A stretch of DNA of 64,000 bases from Burkholderia sp. (GCA_031253835.1 JAIRVP010000044.1:1-64000); one strand, 5' to 3'; shown: positions 33,270 to 42,697, counted from the first letter of the stretch. The notes: generated by a model not told the origin, from the letters alone. Translations and numbers: made by a program.

Positions 33270-33734
33270 TCAGGCGCCGATCCACGGCAGTTTGCGGAAG
33301 CACCAGCCGTCGACCGTCTTGCGGTGGCCTTCGGCGTCCTTCGCGCCCTCGAAGCCTTCGAGGAGGTCGAATGCCTTCGTGAAGCCGGCCTGCGCGGACG
33401 CGACCGCGGCGAGCTTCGAGCGCGCGGCGCTGCGGCACAGGAACAGGATCGGCGTATCGGCCGGGAGGGCCGCCTTCAGTTCGTTGACGAATTCGGCGTT
33501 CGGCACGCCGCCCGGGTAGCGCGTCCATTCGAGGTGCAGGTACTGGCCGTCGCCGACGAGCGGGCGGCCGATCCAGTCGAGTTCGGCGCGCGTGCGCACG
33601 TCGACGAGGCGCGCGGACGGGTCGAGCTGCAGCAGTTCGAATGCCTCGACCGGCAGCAGCGCGCCGGCGTAGTTGAGCGCGTCATGTGCGCGGCGTTCGT
33701 CGGCCTTCGCGTAAAGCTGGTCGAGCGTACTCAT
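33270..33734 (-). CDS. Rhodanese-like domain protein
   Basis: This 154-residue single-domain rhodanese has ARLVDVRTRAELDWIG for the structural half and ILFLCRSAARSKLAA for the active-site loop with its catalytic cysteine (CRSAARS, a six-residue rhodanese loop). Rhodaneses transfer sulfane sulfur to acceptors; the loop length fits sulfur and not phosphate chemistry. The start at 33734 follows the conserved domain boundary; the longer open frame upstream has no ribosome-binding site. The gene is divergent from glnA and shares the regulatory spacer. Confidence 0.92.
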   Translation of the reverse strand: MSTLDQLYAKADERRAHDALNYAGALLPVEAFELLQLDPSARLVDVRTRAELDWIGRPLVGDGQYLHLEWTRYPGGVPNAEFVNELKAALPADTPILFLCRSAARSKLAAVASAQAGFTKAFDLLEGFEGAKDAEGHRKTVDGWCFRKLPWIGA

Positions 33735-33855
33735 GGCAGGGTCTCCGTATCGGTCAAACGAACATTCTAGCGCGGCGTCGCGGCACGGGCGCCCGCATGC
33801 GGTGCGGTGCACGCGTGGCCCACGCGTTCACCAAAAGAGTGCAGAATGGCGCGCA

Positions 33856-33913
33856 TGCACCAGAATGATTCCGTGACTGCGGCGGGCTGCGGCGATTGCA
33901 CCATCACAGTGCT
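33856..33913 (+). promoter_or_regulatory. NtrC-like binding sites upstream of glnA
   Basis: Two segments begin with a full TGCACCA half-site: 33856-33872 and 33897-33913, starts 41 bases apart (four helical turns). The second halves match the TGGTGCA consensus only partly (three and four of seven). They lie about 125-180 bases before the predicted start of transcription, the usual place for NtrC enhancers. Confidence 0.6.
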
Positions 33914-34011
33914 TCTGGCGAAAGGCCGGTGCGGCGCGAAGCCCCGGAATCGCGCAGCACAGCCCTGTCGTGGCGAGCGCCGGCGCGATTTTCGCCGGTC
34001 GTTCGAAAAGG

Positions 34012-34027
34012 TGGCACGGAAGCTGCT
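34012..34027 (+). promoter_or_regulatory. Sigma-54 promoter of glnA
   Basis: TGGCACGGAAGCTGCT matches the sigma-54 consensus TGGCACG-N4-TTGCW at all but one position, with GG at 34013-34014 and GC at 34025-34026. Transcription would begin near 34037, leaving a leader of about 100 bases before the glnA ATG. The sigma-54 activator NtrC is encoded downstream at 36905. Confidence 0.88.
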
Positions 34028-34139
34028 ACATAGAATTCGGTCGAATCGGGGCGCGCTGCGCCAAAGCAAGACCCCGGTCAGCTCGATAAACGAGGCGGTT
34101 CCCAGTCCGCCGGAATTGTTCTAATCAGGAGAAGAGGTT

Positions 34140-35555
34140 ATGAGTAAAACCGTCGCCGACGTCATGCAACTCGTGAAGGACGAGGACTGCAAGTTTGTCG
34201 ATTTCCGCTTCACGGACACGCGCGGCAAGGAACAGCACGTGTCGGTGCCGGTTTCGGCGTTCGACGAAGACAAGTTCGAAAGCGGTCATGCATTCGACGG
34301 TTCGTCGATCGCGGGCTGGAAGGGCATCGAGGCGTCGGACATGCTGCTCATGCCGGACCCGAACGCAGCCTTCGTCGACCCGTTCTATGAAGAGTCGACC
34401 CTCGTGCTGACCTGCGACGTGGTCGAGCCGGCTGACGGCAAGGGCTACGAGCGCGATCCGCGTTCGCTCGCGAAGCGCGGCGAAGCGTACCTGAAGAGCA
34501 CGGGCATCGGCGACACGGCCTACTTCGGTCCGGAACCGGAATTCTTCATTTTCGACTCGGTCCAGTGGAATACGGACATGTCGGGCTGCTTCGTGAAGAT
34601 CAACTCGGAAGAAGCACCGTGGTCGGCCGGCAAGGAATTCGAAGGCGGCAACACGGGCCACCGTCCGGGCACGAAGGGCGGCTACTTCCCGGTCGCGCCG
34701 GTCGACACGTTCCAGGACATGCGTTCGGAAATGTGCCTGCTGCTCGAACAGCTCGGCATCCCGGTCGAAGTGCACCACCACGAAGTGGCGGGCCAGGGCC
34801 AGAACGAAATCGGCACGAAGTTCTCGACGCTGGTCGAGCGCGCCGACTGGACGCAATGGTCGAAGTACATCATCCATAACGTCGCGCACTCGTACGGCAA
34901 GACGGCGACGTTCATGCCGAAGCCGGTCGTCGGCGACAACGGTTCGGGCATGCACGTTCACCAGTCGATCTGGAAGGACGGCCAGAACCTGTTCGCGGGC
35001 AACGGCTACGCCGGCCTGTCGGAACTGGCGCTGTTCTACATCGGCGGCATCATCAAGCACGCCCGTGCACTGAACGCGATCACGAACCCGACGACGAACT
35101 CGTACAAGCGTCTGGTCCCGCACTTCGAAGCACCGGTCAAGCTCGCCTACTCGGCACGCAACCGTTCGGCATCGATCCGCATTCCGCACGTGTCGAACCC
35201 GAAGGGCCGCCGTATCGAAACGCGCTTCCCGGATCCGATGGCGAACCCGTACCTGTGCTTCACGGCGCTGATGATGGCCGGCCTCGACGGGATCCAGAAC
35301 AAGATCCATCCGGGCGAAGCAGCGGACAAGAACCTGTACGACCTGCCGCCGGAAGAAGATGCAAAGATCCCGACCGTCTGCGCGGGCCTCGACCAGGCGC
35401 TCGAAGCGCTCGACAAGGATCGTGAGTTCCTGACGCGCGGCGGCGTGTTCACGGACGGCATGCTCGATGCGTACCTCGCGCTGAAGGAGCAGGAGCTGGC
35501 GAAGTTCCGCATGACGACGCACCCGATCGAGTTCGAGATGTACTACTCGCTCTAA
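34140..35555 (+). CDS. glnA: Glutamine synthetase type I
   Basis: This 471-residue enzyme makes glutamine from glutamate, ammonia and ATP as a dodecamer. The marks are FDGSSIAGWKGIEASDMLLMPD near the N-terminus, FGPEPEFFIFD (metal site), VEVHHHEVAGQGQNEIGTKF, NGSGMHVHQS, and NPTTNSYKRLVPHFEAPV. KNLYDLPPEE near residue 399 carries the tyrosine adenylylated by GlnE. An AGGAG lies upstream of the ATG. Codons are strongly biased, as in highly expressed genes. It is under a sigma-54/NtrC promoter and is followed by a terminator, then ntrB and ntrC. Confidence 0.98.
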   Translation: MSKTVADVMQLVKDEDCKFVDFRFTDTRGKEQHVSVPVSAFDEDKFESGHAFDGSSIAGWKGIEASDMLLMPDPNAAFVDPFYEESTLVLTCDVVEPADGKGYERDPRSLAKRGEAYLKSTGIGDTAYFGPEPEFFIFDSVQWNTDMSGCFVKINSEEAPWSAGKEFEGGNTGHRPGTKGGYFPVAPVDTFQDMRSEMCLLLEQLGIPVEVHHHEVAGQGQNEIGTKFSTLVERADWTQWSKYIIHNVAHSYGKTATFMPKPVVGDNGSGMHVHQSIWKDGQNLFAGNGYAGLSELALFYIGGIIKHARALNAITNPTTNSYKRLVPHFEAPVKLAYSARNRSASIRIPHVSNPKGRRIETRFPDPMANPYLCFTALMMAGLDGIQNKIHPGEAADKNLYDLPPEEDAKIPTVCAGLDQALEALDKDREFLTRGGVFTDGMLDAYLALKEQELAKFRMTTHPIEFEMYYSL

Positions 35556-35639
35556 TCGGCGATGGCGCTTCGATTCAGCGCCGTCATGCCGGTTCGTTCC
35601 CATCGCGCGGCCTGCGGCGGGAACGGCGGAGTCTGAAAG

Positions 35640-35666
35640 GGGACGGCGTCCAGCCGTCCCTTTTTT
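35640..35666 (+). terminator. Terminator after glnA
   Basis: GGGACGGC (35640-35647) pairs with GCCGTCCC (35653-35660) and is followed by six T. It separates glnA from ntrBC and may allow partial read-through. Confidence 0.9.
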
Positions 35667-35716
35667 GTTCCGACGATTTTCATTTTCTGGCCCGGTGAGG
35701 CGCGACAAGCACGCAG

Positions 35717-36859
35717 ATGGTTCTGAAGAATCTGATCAAGGCGAAAACGGGGCAGCCCGAGCGACTGACGGACGACGAGCGGCTCTCACGCTCGGGCCTG
35801 CTGGCGGGGCTGGAGGCGCTGCCGACGGTCGTGATCGTGCTCGACCGCAAGACGCTGCGGATCGCGTTCGCGAACCCGTCGGCGGAGGCGATGCTCGACA
35901 TCTCGCGCCGGCAGCTCGCGCAGCGGCCGTGGAGCGAGATTTTTCCGAACGCGAACGAGCTGGCCTCGACGATCACCGCGATCGGCGAGGAACGCTTTCA
36001 CGCGACCCACCTCGATACCGTGCTCGACCGGCCCGGCCGCGAACCGCTGCATGTGCACGCGATCGTCGGCTTCCTCGAGACCGCGCCCGATTTCGTGCTC
36101 GTCGAGCTGTTCGAGAACGAACGGCAGTCGCGTACCGATCGGGAAGAGCGCATCCACGACCTGACCGCGGTCAACAAGCAACTGATCCGCAACCTCGCGC
36201 ACGAGATCAAGAACCCGCTCGGCGGCATTCGCGGCGCAGCCCAGCTGCTCGAATTCGAACTGGGCGAGCGCGAGCGCGGCGAGTTGCGCGAATACACGCA
36301 GGTGATCATCAAGGAGTCCGATCGCCTGCAGACGCTCGTCGACCGGTTGCTGGAGCCGCATCGGCATCCGCACATCGTCGGCGACGTGAACATTCATGAA
36401 GTGTGCGAACGCGTGCGCGCGGTGATGCTCGCGGAATTCCCGCGCGGGCTCACGATCGAGCGCGACTACGACGTGAGCGTGCCGGACCTGCGCGGCGACA
36501 AGGAGCAGCTGATCCAGGCGCTGCTCAACATCGTGCGCAATGCGGCGCAGGCGCTGCGCGAGCGGATCGCGCAGGGCGACGCGAAGATCGAGCTGCGCAC
36601 GCGCATCGCGCGCAAGGTGACGATCGCGAAGCGCCTGTACCGGTTGGCACTGGACTTGCATGTGATCGACAACGGGCCCGGCATTCCGGAAGAGATCCGC
36701 GACCGGATCTTCTATCCGCTCGTGTCCGGGCGCGAAGACGGCAGCGGCCTCGGCCTCACGCTCGCGCAGACCTTCGTGCAGCAGCACGACGGGATGATCG
36801 AGGTCGAAAGCCGGCCCGGACGTACCGAATTTCAGATTCTGCTGCCGCTCGACCATTGA
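35717..36859 (+). CDS. glnL: Nitrogen-regulation sensor histidine kinase NtrB
   Basis: This cytoplasmic kinase/phosphatase for NtrC is 380 residues. A PAS domain at about 28-130 (LEALPTVVIVLDRKTLRIAFANPSAEAMLDIS) precedes the H-box RNLAHEIKNPLGGIRGAAQLLE with the phosphorylated histidine. An N-box (ALLNIVRNAAQAL), G1 (DNGPGIP) and G2 (GREDGSGLGLTLAQ) complete the ATPase domain. It has no membrane segment, as expected for NtrB, which takes its signal from PII proteins. It lies between glnA and ntrC, 45 bases ahead of the latter. Confidence 0.96.
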   Translation: MVLKNLIKAKTGQPERLTDDERLSRSGLLAGLEALPTVVIVLDRKTLRIAFANPSAEAMLDISRRQLAQRPWSEIFPNANELASTITAIGEERFHATHLDTVLDRPGREPLHVHAIVGFLETAPDFVLVELFENERQSRTDREERIHDLTAVNKQLIRNLAHEIKNPLGGIRGAAQLLEFELGERERGELREYTQVIIKESDRLQTLVDRLLEPHRHPHIVGDVNIHEVCERVRAVMLAEFPRGLTIERDYDVSVPDLRGDKEQLIQALLNIVRNAAQALRERIAQGDAKIELRTRIARKVTIAKRLYRLALDLHVIDNGPGIPEEIRDRIFYPLVSGREDGSGLGLTLAQTFVQQHDGMIEVESRPGRTEFQILLPLDH

Positions 36860-36904
36860 GCGGCGACTTGCGATTCACCGGATTCACCCATACCTGACCG
36901 ACCT

Positions 36905-38413
36905 ATGAAGCCGATCTGGATAGTAGACGACGACCAATCGATCCGCTGGGTGCTTGAAAAGGCACTCGCCCGTGACAGCTTCGCGACGAAGAGCTTCGCG
37001 AACGTGCGCGACGCGCTGGCCGCGCTCGACCACGAGACGCCGCAGGTGCTCGTGTCCGACATCCGGATGCCGGGCGGCTCGGGCCTCGAGTTGCTGCAGG
37101 CGATGCACGAGCGCCTGCCGGGCCTGCCCGTCATCATCATGACGGCGTTTTCCGATCTCGACAGCGCCGTCGCGGCGTTCCAGGGCGGCGCGTTCGAATA
37201 TCTCGCGAAGCCGTTCGACGTCGACAAGGCCGTCGAGCTGATCCGCCGTGCGGTGGAAGAAAGCCTGCGCGGCGGCGCGCCGCAGGACGAGCGCGTGGCC
37301 GAGGCGCCCGAGATGCTCGGCCAGGCCCCCGCGATGCAGGACATGTTCCGCGCGATCGGCCGCCTGTCGCATTCGGCCGCGACCGTGCTGATCACCGGCG
37401 AGTCGGGCACCGGCAAGGAGCTCGTCGCCCGCGCGCTGCATCGCCACAGCCCGCGCGCGAACGGGCCGTTCATTGCGCTGAACACCGCGGCGATTCCGAA
37501 GGACCTGCTCGAATCCGAGCTGTTCGGTCATGAGCGCGGCGCGTTCACCGGCGCGCAGACGACACGGCAGGGCCGCTTCGAGCAGGCCGAGAACGGCACG
37601 CTGTTCCTCGACGAAATCGGCGACATGCCGTTCGACCTGCAGACGCGCCTGTTGCGCGTGCTGTCGGACGGCCAGTTCTATCGCGTCGGCGGGCACAACC
37701 CGCTGCGCGCGAACGTGCGCGTGATCGCCGCGACGCACCAGAATCTCGAATCGCGCGTGCGGCAGGGGCTGTTCCGCGAGGACCTTTACCACCGGCTCAA
37801 CGTGATCCGGCTGCGCCTGCCGCCGCTGCGCGAGCGCAGCGAGGACATCGCGCTGCTCACGCGCCACTTCCTGCAGAAGAGCGCGCGCGATCTCGGCGTC
37901 GAGCCGAAGCGCGTGTCCGATGAAGCGCTCGTGTACCTGACGTCGCTCGCGTTTCCCGGCAACGTGCGGCAGCTCGAGAACCTCGCGAACTGGCTGACCG
38001 TGATGGCGCCCGCGCAGACGGTCGAGATCAAGGACTTGCCGCCCGACCTCGTGCCGGCCGGTGCGCCGGTCGTCGCGACGGGCGACGGCGCGGATGCACC
38101 CGGCAGTGTGCCGGCCGTGCCGCCCGCGATCGGCGCAGTGCCGGTGGCGAGCGCGCCCGTCGCAGCCGCGCCGAACGGCAGCGCGCCGGCCGGCTATCCG
38201 GTGTGGGAGCATGGCTTGCGTACCGAAGTCGCGCGGCTGTTGCGCGAGAATTCGGCCGACGTGATGGACGAGCTCGCGCGCCGCTTCGAGGCGGCCGTGA
38301 TCCGCGAGGCGCTCGACTTCACGCGCGGCCGCAAGGTCGAGGCCGCGGAGCGGCTCGGCATCGGCCGCAACACGATCACGCGCAAGATCCAGGAACTCCA
38401 CCTGGAGCCCTGA
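36905..38413 (+). CDS. glnG: Nitrogen-regulation response regulator NtrC
   Basis: This 502-residue sigma-54 activator has a receiver domain (1-120, phosphoacceptor Asp52 in VSDIRMPGGSG) and an AAA+ domain with Walker A GESGTGKE. The sigma-54-contact loop GAFTGA (in ERGAFTGAQT) and Walker B FLDEIGDMP are present. A flexible alanine/proline linker (about 385-430) is followed by a Fis-type helix-turn-helix (ALDFTRGRKVEAAERLGIGRNTITRKIQEL). It activates glnA and other nitrogen genes when phosphorylated by NtrB. The linker is longer than in E. coli NtrC (469 residues). Confidence 0.97.
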   Translation: MKPIWIVDDDQSIRWVLEKALARDSFATKSFANVRDALAALDHETPQVLVSDIRMPGGSGLELLQAMHERLPGLPVIIMTAFSDLDSAVAAFQGGAFEYLAKPFDVDKAVELIRRAVEESLRGGAPQDERVAEAPEMLGQAPAMQDMFRAIGRLSHSAATVLITGESGTGKELVARALHRHSPRANGPFIALNTAAIPKDLLESELFGHERGAFTGAQTTRQGRFEQAENGTLFLDEIGDMPFDLQTRLLRVLSDGQFYRVGGHNPLRANVRVIAATHQNLESRVRQGLFREDLYHRLNVIRLRLPPLRERSEDIALLTRHFLQKSARDLGVEPKRVSDEALVYLTSLAFPGNVRQLENLANWLTVMAPAQTVEIKDLPPDLVPAGAPVVATGDGADAPGSVPAVPPAIGAVPVASAPVAAAPNGSAPAGYPVWEHGLRTEVARLLRENSADVMDELARRFEAAVIREALDFTRGRKVEAAERLGIGRNTITRKIQELHLEP

Positions 38414-38501
38414 GCGCGATTTGCGGCATGCGCGGGCTCGCGCATGCCGCGATCGGACATAATCGCGGTTTGCACGACGTTTGCCATTCCGCCGATCCTC
38501 A

Positions 38502-40610
38502 ATGTCCGAATCCTTCCGCTGGCCCGCCGGGGCCGACCCGTTCCGTTTCCTCGAAGCGCTCGACAGCAAGCGCGCCCGCACGTGGGTCGACGCGCAGAAT
38601 GCGCGCACGCGCGCCGTGCTGCGCGACGACGACGCGTATCGCGCGCTGACGGCACGTCTCGCCAAAGCGTACCTGCCGCGCGAACGCCCGGTGATTCCGA
38701 CCCGCTGGCGCGACTGGGCGTACGACCTGTGGCAGGACGATCTCCATCCGAAGGGCCTGTGGCGCCGCACCCGCTGGGACGACTGGCGTGCCGGTCGGCC
38801 TGCCTGGGAAACGCTGCTCGACGTCGATGCGCTCGGTGCCGAGGAGGGCGAGTCGTGGGTGTTCGAGCAGGACGCGATCCTGTATCCGGACGGCGATCGC
38901 GCGCTGCTGTCGTTGTCGCCGGGTGGCGCCGACGCAGTCGTCGTGCGCGAATTCGATCTCGTCGAACGCCGTTTCGTCGACGGCGGCTTCACGATCGACG
39001 CGCCGGGCCATCACACGGTCGGCTGGATCGACCGCGACACCGTCTACGTGAGCTGGGATCGCGGCGAAGCGCATGCGACCGCGGCCGGCTATCCGTATGA
39101 AGCGCGGCGCTGGGTGCGCGGCACGGCGCTCGCCGATGCGCCGGTCGTTTTCAGCGGCGAACCCGACGACATCAGCGCCGGTGCCTGGTTCGATCCGATC
39201 GACAACCGCCACGTCGCGTGGCGCAGCGTCGACTTCTTCGACGCGCATGCGTACTGGCTGACCGACGCCGGCGAGTGGGCGCGCTACGACGTGCCGACGC
39301 ATGTCGAGGTCGGATTCTGGGAAGGTTGGCTCGTGCTGGAACCGCGTCTCGACTGGGATTGCGACGGCGTCCACCATGCGGGCGGCTCGCTGCTCGCGAT
39401 CCGCGAGCAGGCGTTCCTCTCCGGGGCGCGCGCATTCACGACGCTGTTCGCGCCGCAGCCGACGACGTCCGCGTGCACGTGGACGCACACGCGCACGACG
39501 CTGATCGCGAGCTGGCTCGACGATGTGCACAACCGCACGATGCTGTGGCAGCCGCGGCAGGCCGACGACGGCACGTGGGTGTGGGACGCGCGGCCGTTCG
39601 AGTGGGCGGGCGACGCACAGATCGACGTCGAGCCCGTCGAGGCGACGCTGAACGACGAGGTGTACGTCGACGTCGACACCTATCTCGATCCGCCCGAATG
39701 CTGGCTGGCCGATCTTGCCGATCGCGCGGACGATGCGCCGTCGCGCCGCGTGCTGCTCGACCGGCCGCCGGTGCAGTTCGATGCGGCCGGGCTCGTCGTG
39801 CGCCGCGCGAGCGCGCGTTCGCAGGACGGCACGATGGTGCCGTACACGCTGATCGGGCCGCGCGATGCACTCGATCCGGCCGACGGTGCCACGCGCGTCG
39901 CGCGGCCGTGCCTGCTGTCGGGCTATGGCGGCTTTGCGATCCCGAACCTGCCGGGCTACAGCGACGCGTTCGGCATCGGCTGGCTCGAACGTGGCGGCGT
40001 GATGGCGTTCGCGCATATTCGCGGCGGCGGCGAGTTCGGCCCGCGCTGGCACGTCGACGCGCAGCGCGAACACCGGCAGCGTTCATTCGACGATTTCATC
40101 GCGGTGGCCGAGGATCTGGCAGCAACCGGCGTGACGACCGCCGCGCAGCTCGGGATCGAGGGCGGCAGCAACGGTGGATTGCTGGTCGCCGCGTGCATGA
40201 TGCAGCGGCCGGATCTGTTCGGCGCGGTGCTGTGCCGCGTGCCGCTCCTCGACATGCAGCGCTATCCGAAGCTGCACGCGGGCGCCGCATGGCTCGACGA
40301 ATACGGCGACCCGGACGATCCGCGCGAAGGCGCGGCGCTGGCTGCGTACTCGCCGTATCACCGCGTGCGCGAAGGTGTCACGTATCCGCCGCTGCTGCTG
40401 ACGACGTCGACGCGCGACGACCGCGTGCATCCCGCGCATGCGCGCAAGATGGCCGCGCGCATGCATGCGCTCGGTCATGAACGGGTGTGGTACTGGGAGA
40501 ACACCGACGGCGGCCACGGCAGTGCCGACGATCTGGAACGTGCGGAAGCCGATGCGGCCGAGTTCGGCTTCCTGTGGGCCCATCTCGGGCCGGCGCCCGC
40601 GCGGCGCTGA
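38502..40610 (+). CDS. S9 (prolyl oligopeptidase/oligopeptidase B-like) serine peptidase
   Basis: This 702-residue cytoplasmic peptidase has an N-terminal beta-propeller region (about 60-410) that screens substrates and a C-terminal alpha/beta-hydrolase domain. The nucleophile is in GIEGGSNGGLLVAA (GxSxGG). The aspartate lies in DDRVHPAHARKM, and the histidine in NTDGGHGS near the C-terminus. It cleaves oligopeptides of limited size, probably after proline or basic residues. The start at 38502 follows the conserved N-terminus; an earlier ATG at 38481 would add seven residues. It lies 89 bases after ntrC. Confidence 0.9.
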   Translation: MSESFRWPAGADPFRFLEALDSKRARTWVDAQNARTRAVLRDDDAYRALTARLAKAYLPRERPVIPTRWRDWAYDLWQDDLHPKGLWRRTRWDDWRAGRPAWETLLDVDALGAEEGESWVFEQDAILYPDGDRALLSLSPGGADAVVVREFDLVERRFVDGGFTIDAPGHHTVGWIDRDTVYVSWDRGEAHATAAGYPYEARRWVRGTALADAPVVFSGEPDDISAGAWFDPIDNRHVAWRSVDFFDAHAYWLTDAGEWARYDVPTHVEVGFWEGWLVLEPRLDWDCDGVHHAGGSLLAIREQAFLSGARAFTTLFAPQPTTSACTWTHTRTTLIASWLDDVHNRTMLWQPRQADDGTWVWDARPFEWAGDAQIDVEPVEATLNDEVYVDVDTYLDPPECWLADLADRADDAPSRRVLLDRPPVQFDAAGLVVRRASARSQDGTMVPYTLIGPRDALDPADGATRVARPCLLSGYGGFAIPNLPGYSDAFGIGWLERGGVMAFAHIRGGGEFGPRWHVDAQREHRQRSFDDFIAVAEDLAATGVTTAAQLGIEGGSNGGLLVAACMMQRPDLFGAVLCRVPLLDMQRYPKLHAGAAWLDEYGDPDDPREGAALAAYSPYHRVREGVTYPPLLLTTSTRDDRVHPAHARKMAARMHALGHERVWYWENTDGGHGSADDLERAEADAAEFGFLWAHLGPAPARR

Positions 40611-40633
40611 ACGCGCGCGGGCCGCTTGAACGA

Positions 40634-41410
40634 TCAGCCGACGACCGCGACGACGGGCGTGTGGTCGGACGGCTGTTCCCACGTGCGCGGCGTGCGATCG
40701 ACCTCGCACGACGTGCAGGTTGCCGCGAGCGCCGGCGACAGCAGGATGTGGTCGATGCGCAACCCCGCGTTGCGGCGGAACGCCATCATCCGGTAGTCCC
40801 ACCACGTGAAGGTTTTCTCGGGCTGCTCGAAGCGGCGGAACGCATCGACGAAGCCGAGCTCGATCAGTTGCGCGAAGTGCGCGCGCTCCTGCGGCGACAC
40901 GAGGTTCTGGCCTTCCCATTTCGCGGGATCGTGCACGTCGCGGTCTTCCGGCGCGATGTTGTAGTCGCCGAGCAGCGCGAGCTTCGGGAAGCGCTGCAGC
41001 TCGGTGCGCAGCCACGCCTGCAGCGCGTCGAGCCATTGCATCTTGTAGACGAACTTGTCGGAGTCGGGCGCCTGGCCGTTCGGGAAGTACGCGGACACGA
41101 TGCGCACGCCGTCGACCGTCGCGGCGACCACGCGCTGCTGCGGATCGTCGAAGCCGGGGATGTTGCGCACGACGTCCGATTCGTCGACGGTCAGCGACTC
41201 GCGCGCGAGGATCGCGACGCCGTTGTAGGTCTTCTGGCCCGTGAACCAGCTGCGGTAGCCGGCCGCCTCGAGATCGGCGCGCGGGAATTTCTCGTCAGGC
41301 AGCTTCAGTTCCTGCAGGCACAGCACGTCGGTGCCGCTTTGCGCGAGCCAGTCGAGCACGTGCTGCTTGCGGACGTTGAGCGAGTTGACGTTCCAGGTGG
41401 CGATTTTCAT
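40634..41410 (-). CDS. xth: Exodeoxyribonuclease III
   Basis: This 258-residue enzyme is an AP endonuclease and 3'-5' exonuclease of base-excision repair. It shows MKIATWNVNSLNVRKQHVLDWL (N and first metal ligands), LQELKLPDEKFP (QELK with the metal-binding glutamate), LLGDYNIAPEDRDVHDP (catalytic DxN), and RNAGLRIDHILLSP followed by SDHTPVVA (SDH motif with the catalytic histidine). All motifs of the ExoIII/APE1 family are in place. It is convergent with the S9 peptidase gene. Confidence 0.96.
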   Translation of the reverse strand: MKIATWNVNSLNVRKQHVLDWLAQSGTDVLCLQELKLPDEKFPRADLEAAGYRSWFTGQKTYNGVAILARESLTVDESDVVRNIPGFDDPQQRVVAATVDGVRIVSAYFPNGQAPDSDKFVYKMQWLDALQAWLRTELQRFPKLALLGDYNIAPEDRDVHDPAKWEGQNLVSPQERAHFAQLIELGFVDAFRRFEQPEKTFTWWDYRMMAFRRNAGLRIDHILLSPALAATCTSCEVDRTPRTWEQPSDHTPVVAVVG

Positions 41411-41552
41411 GAACGGGAGTGTGTGTGCGGCGTGAATGCGAAGGCCGCCATCTTACCGCGAGCCCGCGGTGCGAACGCGCGCGATGCGCGACGCGGAGCA
41501 GGGGGCATGCAACGCCGTCCGGGAGACGGGAGAAGAAATTGTGACAAAAGTA

Positions 41553-41581
41553 TTGACGTGAGTACTTCCTCATCCTATAAT
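41553..41581 (+). promoter_or_regulatory. Strong sigma-70 promoter of tRNA-fMet
   Basis: TTGACG (41553-41558) and TATAAT (41576-41581) are separated by 17 bases; the -10 hexamer is a perfect match. The mature tRNA begins 13 bases later. Confidence 0.88.
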
Positions 41582-41593
41582 TTATTTCTCTGA

Positions 41594-41670
<77 letters not shown>

Positions 41671-41723
41671 AGCACACCAGACGATGTGCAGCGCAAGTGA
41701 CCGATGCGCGCTTCGTCGACAGG

Positions 41724-41748
41724 AACCCGGCCCCGTGCCGGGTTTTTT
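41724..41748 (+). terminator. Terminator after tRNA-fMet
   Basis: AACCCGGC (41724-41731) pairs with GCCGGGTT (41737-41744), followed by a T run. It lies 54 bases after the tRNA. Confidence 0.88.
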
Positions 41749-41777
41749 GTTTTCTGCGCGTGAAATCGTCGTCGCGG

Positions 41778-42470
41778 TTACCGCGCAGCCCACTCCACGG
41801 CCGCCTTCGCATGCAGCGCGGTCGTGTCGAACACCGGCAGCGGCGAATCGTCCGCGCCGATCAGCAGCGTGATTTCCGTGCAGCCGAGAATCACGGCCTG
41901 CGCGCCGCGCTTCGCCAGCGCCTCGATGATCGACACATAGGTCGCACGCGATTCCGCCGCGATGACGCCGTGGCACAGCTCGTCGTAGATGATCCGGTGC
42001 ACGTCGTCGCGCCCGCGTTCGTCCGGCACGAGCACGTCCAGCCCGAATTTCCCGCGCAGCCGCGCCGCATAGAACGGCAGCTCCATCGTGTAGCGCGTGC
42101 CGAGCAGCGCGACGCGCTCGACGCCCGCGTCGCGCAGCGCGCTGCCGGTCGGATCGGCGATGTGCAGGAACGGCAGCATCACCGCGGCTTCGATCGCGTC
42201 GTGCACGCGATGCATCGTATTGGTCGTCAGTACGACGAGGTCGGCGCCGGCCGCTTCGAGCTGCCGTGCCGCGTCGGCCATCCGTTCGCCGAGCGCCGCC
42301 CAGTCGTGCGTGCGCTGCAGCGCTTCGATTTCCGCGAAATCGACCGTGACCAGCACGCTCTTCGCGTTGTGGTGGCCGCCGTGCAGCGCCTTCGAGTGCC
42401 GGTTGATCATCCGGTAGTACTCGGCCGACGATTCCCAGCTCATGCCGCCGATCAGTCCGATCGTCTTCAT
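41778..42470 (-). CDS. Aspartate/glutamate racemase family protein (YgeA-like)
   Basis: This 230-residue cofactor-independent racemase resembles YgeA: IGLIGGMSWESSAEYYRMIN, VDFAEIEALQR, FLHIADPTG and LLGTRYTMELPFY. The second catalytic cysteine is present (Cys197 in LGCTEI). The first position, just before N-T-M-H, is Thr83 where most family members have cysteine (CNT). From memory, a Thr83/Cys197 pair was described for an E. coli L-aspartate/glutamate-specific racemase, so one-sided (L-substrate) activity is possible. A ribosome-binding AAGGTG precedes the start by about 6 bases. Confidence 0.9.
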   Translation of the reverse strand: MKTIGLIGGMSWESSAEYYRMINRHSKALHGGHHNAKSVLVTVDFAEIEALQRTHDWAALGERMADAARQLEAAGADLVVLTTNTMHRVHDAIEAAVMLPFLHIADPTGSALRDAGVERVALLGTRYTMELPFYAARLRGKFGLDVLVPDERGRDDVHRIIYDELCHGVIAAESRATYVSIIEALAKRGAQAVILGCTEITLLIGADDSPLPVFDTTALHAKAAVEWAAR

Positions 42471-42593
42471 CCGTCACCTTTTCGTTTTGTGTGTCGCGGC
42501 AGACGAGTATAGGCGTCGCTGCCCGCGCCCGGCCGGTACGATCCGCGCAAAGCGGGCCGGTACGGCGCAGCCGGGTGCGGCCGCACGCGACAG

Positions 42594-42622
42594 TTGAAAC
42601 CGGCACTGTGTTTTTGTACAGT
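42594..42622 (+). promoter_or_regulatory. LexA-controlled promoter of dinB
   Basis: CTGT-N8-ACAG at 42606-42621 is a perfect LexA (SOS) box. It overlaps a sigma-70 promoter with TTGAAA (42594-42599), a 17-base spacer and TACAGT (42617-42622). LexA bound here would block polymerase directly. Transcription would begin near 42630. Confidence 0.88.
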
Positions 42623-42697
42623 ATCGGCACCGTGAACCCGACCACCATCCCGCCTGCCGATCCGCACGTGCCGCCGCCGGGCGACGCGCTGCCGCGC

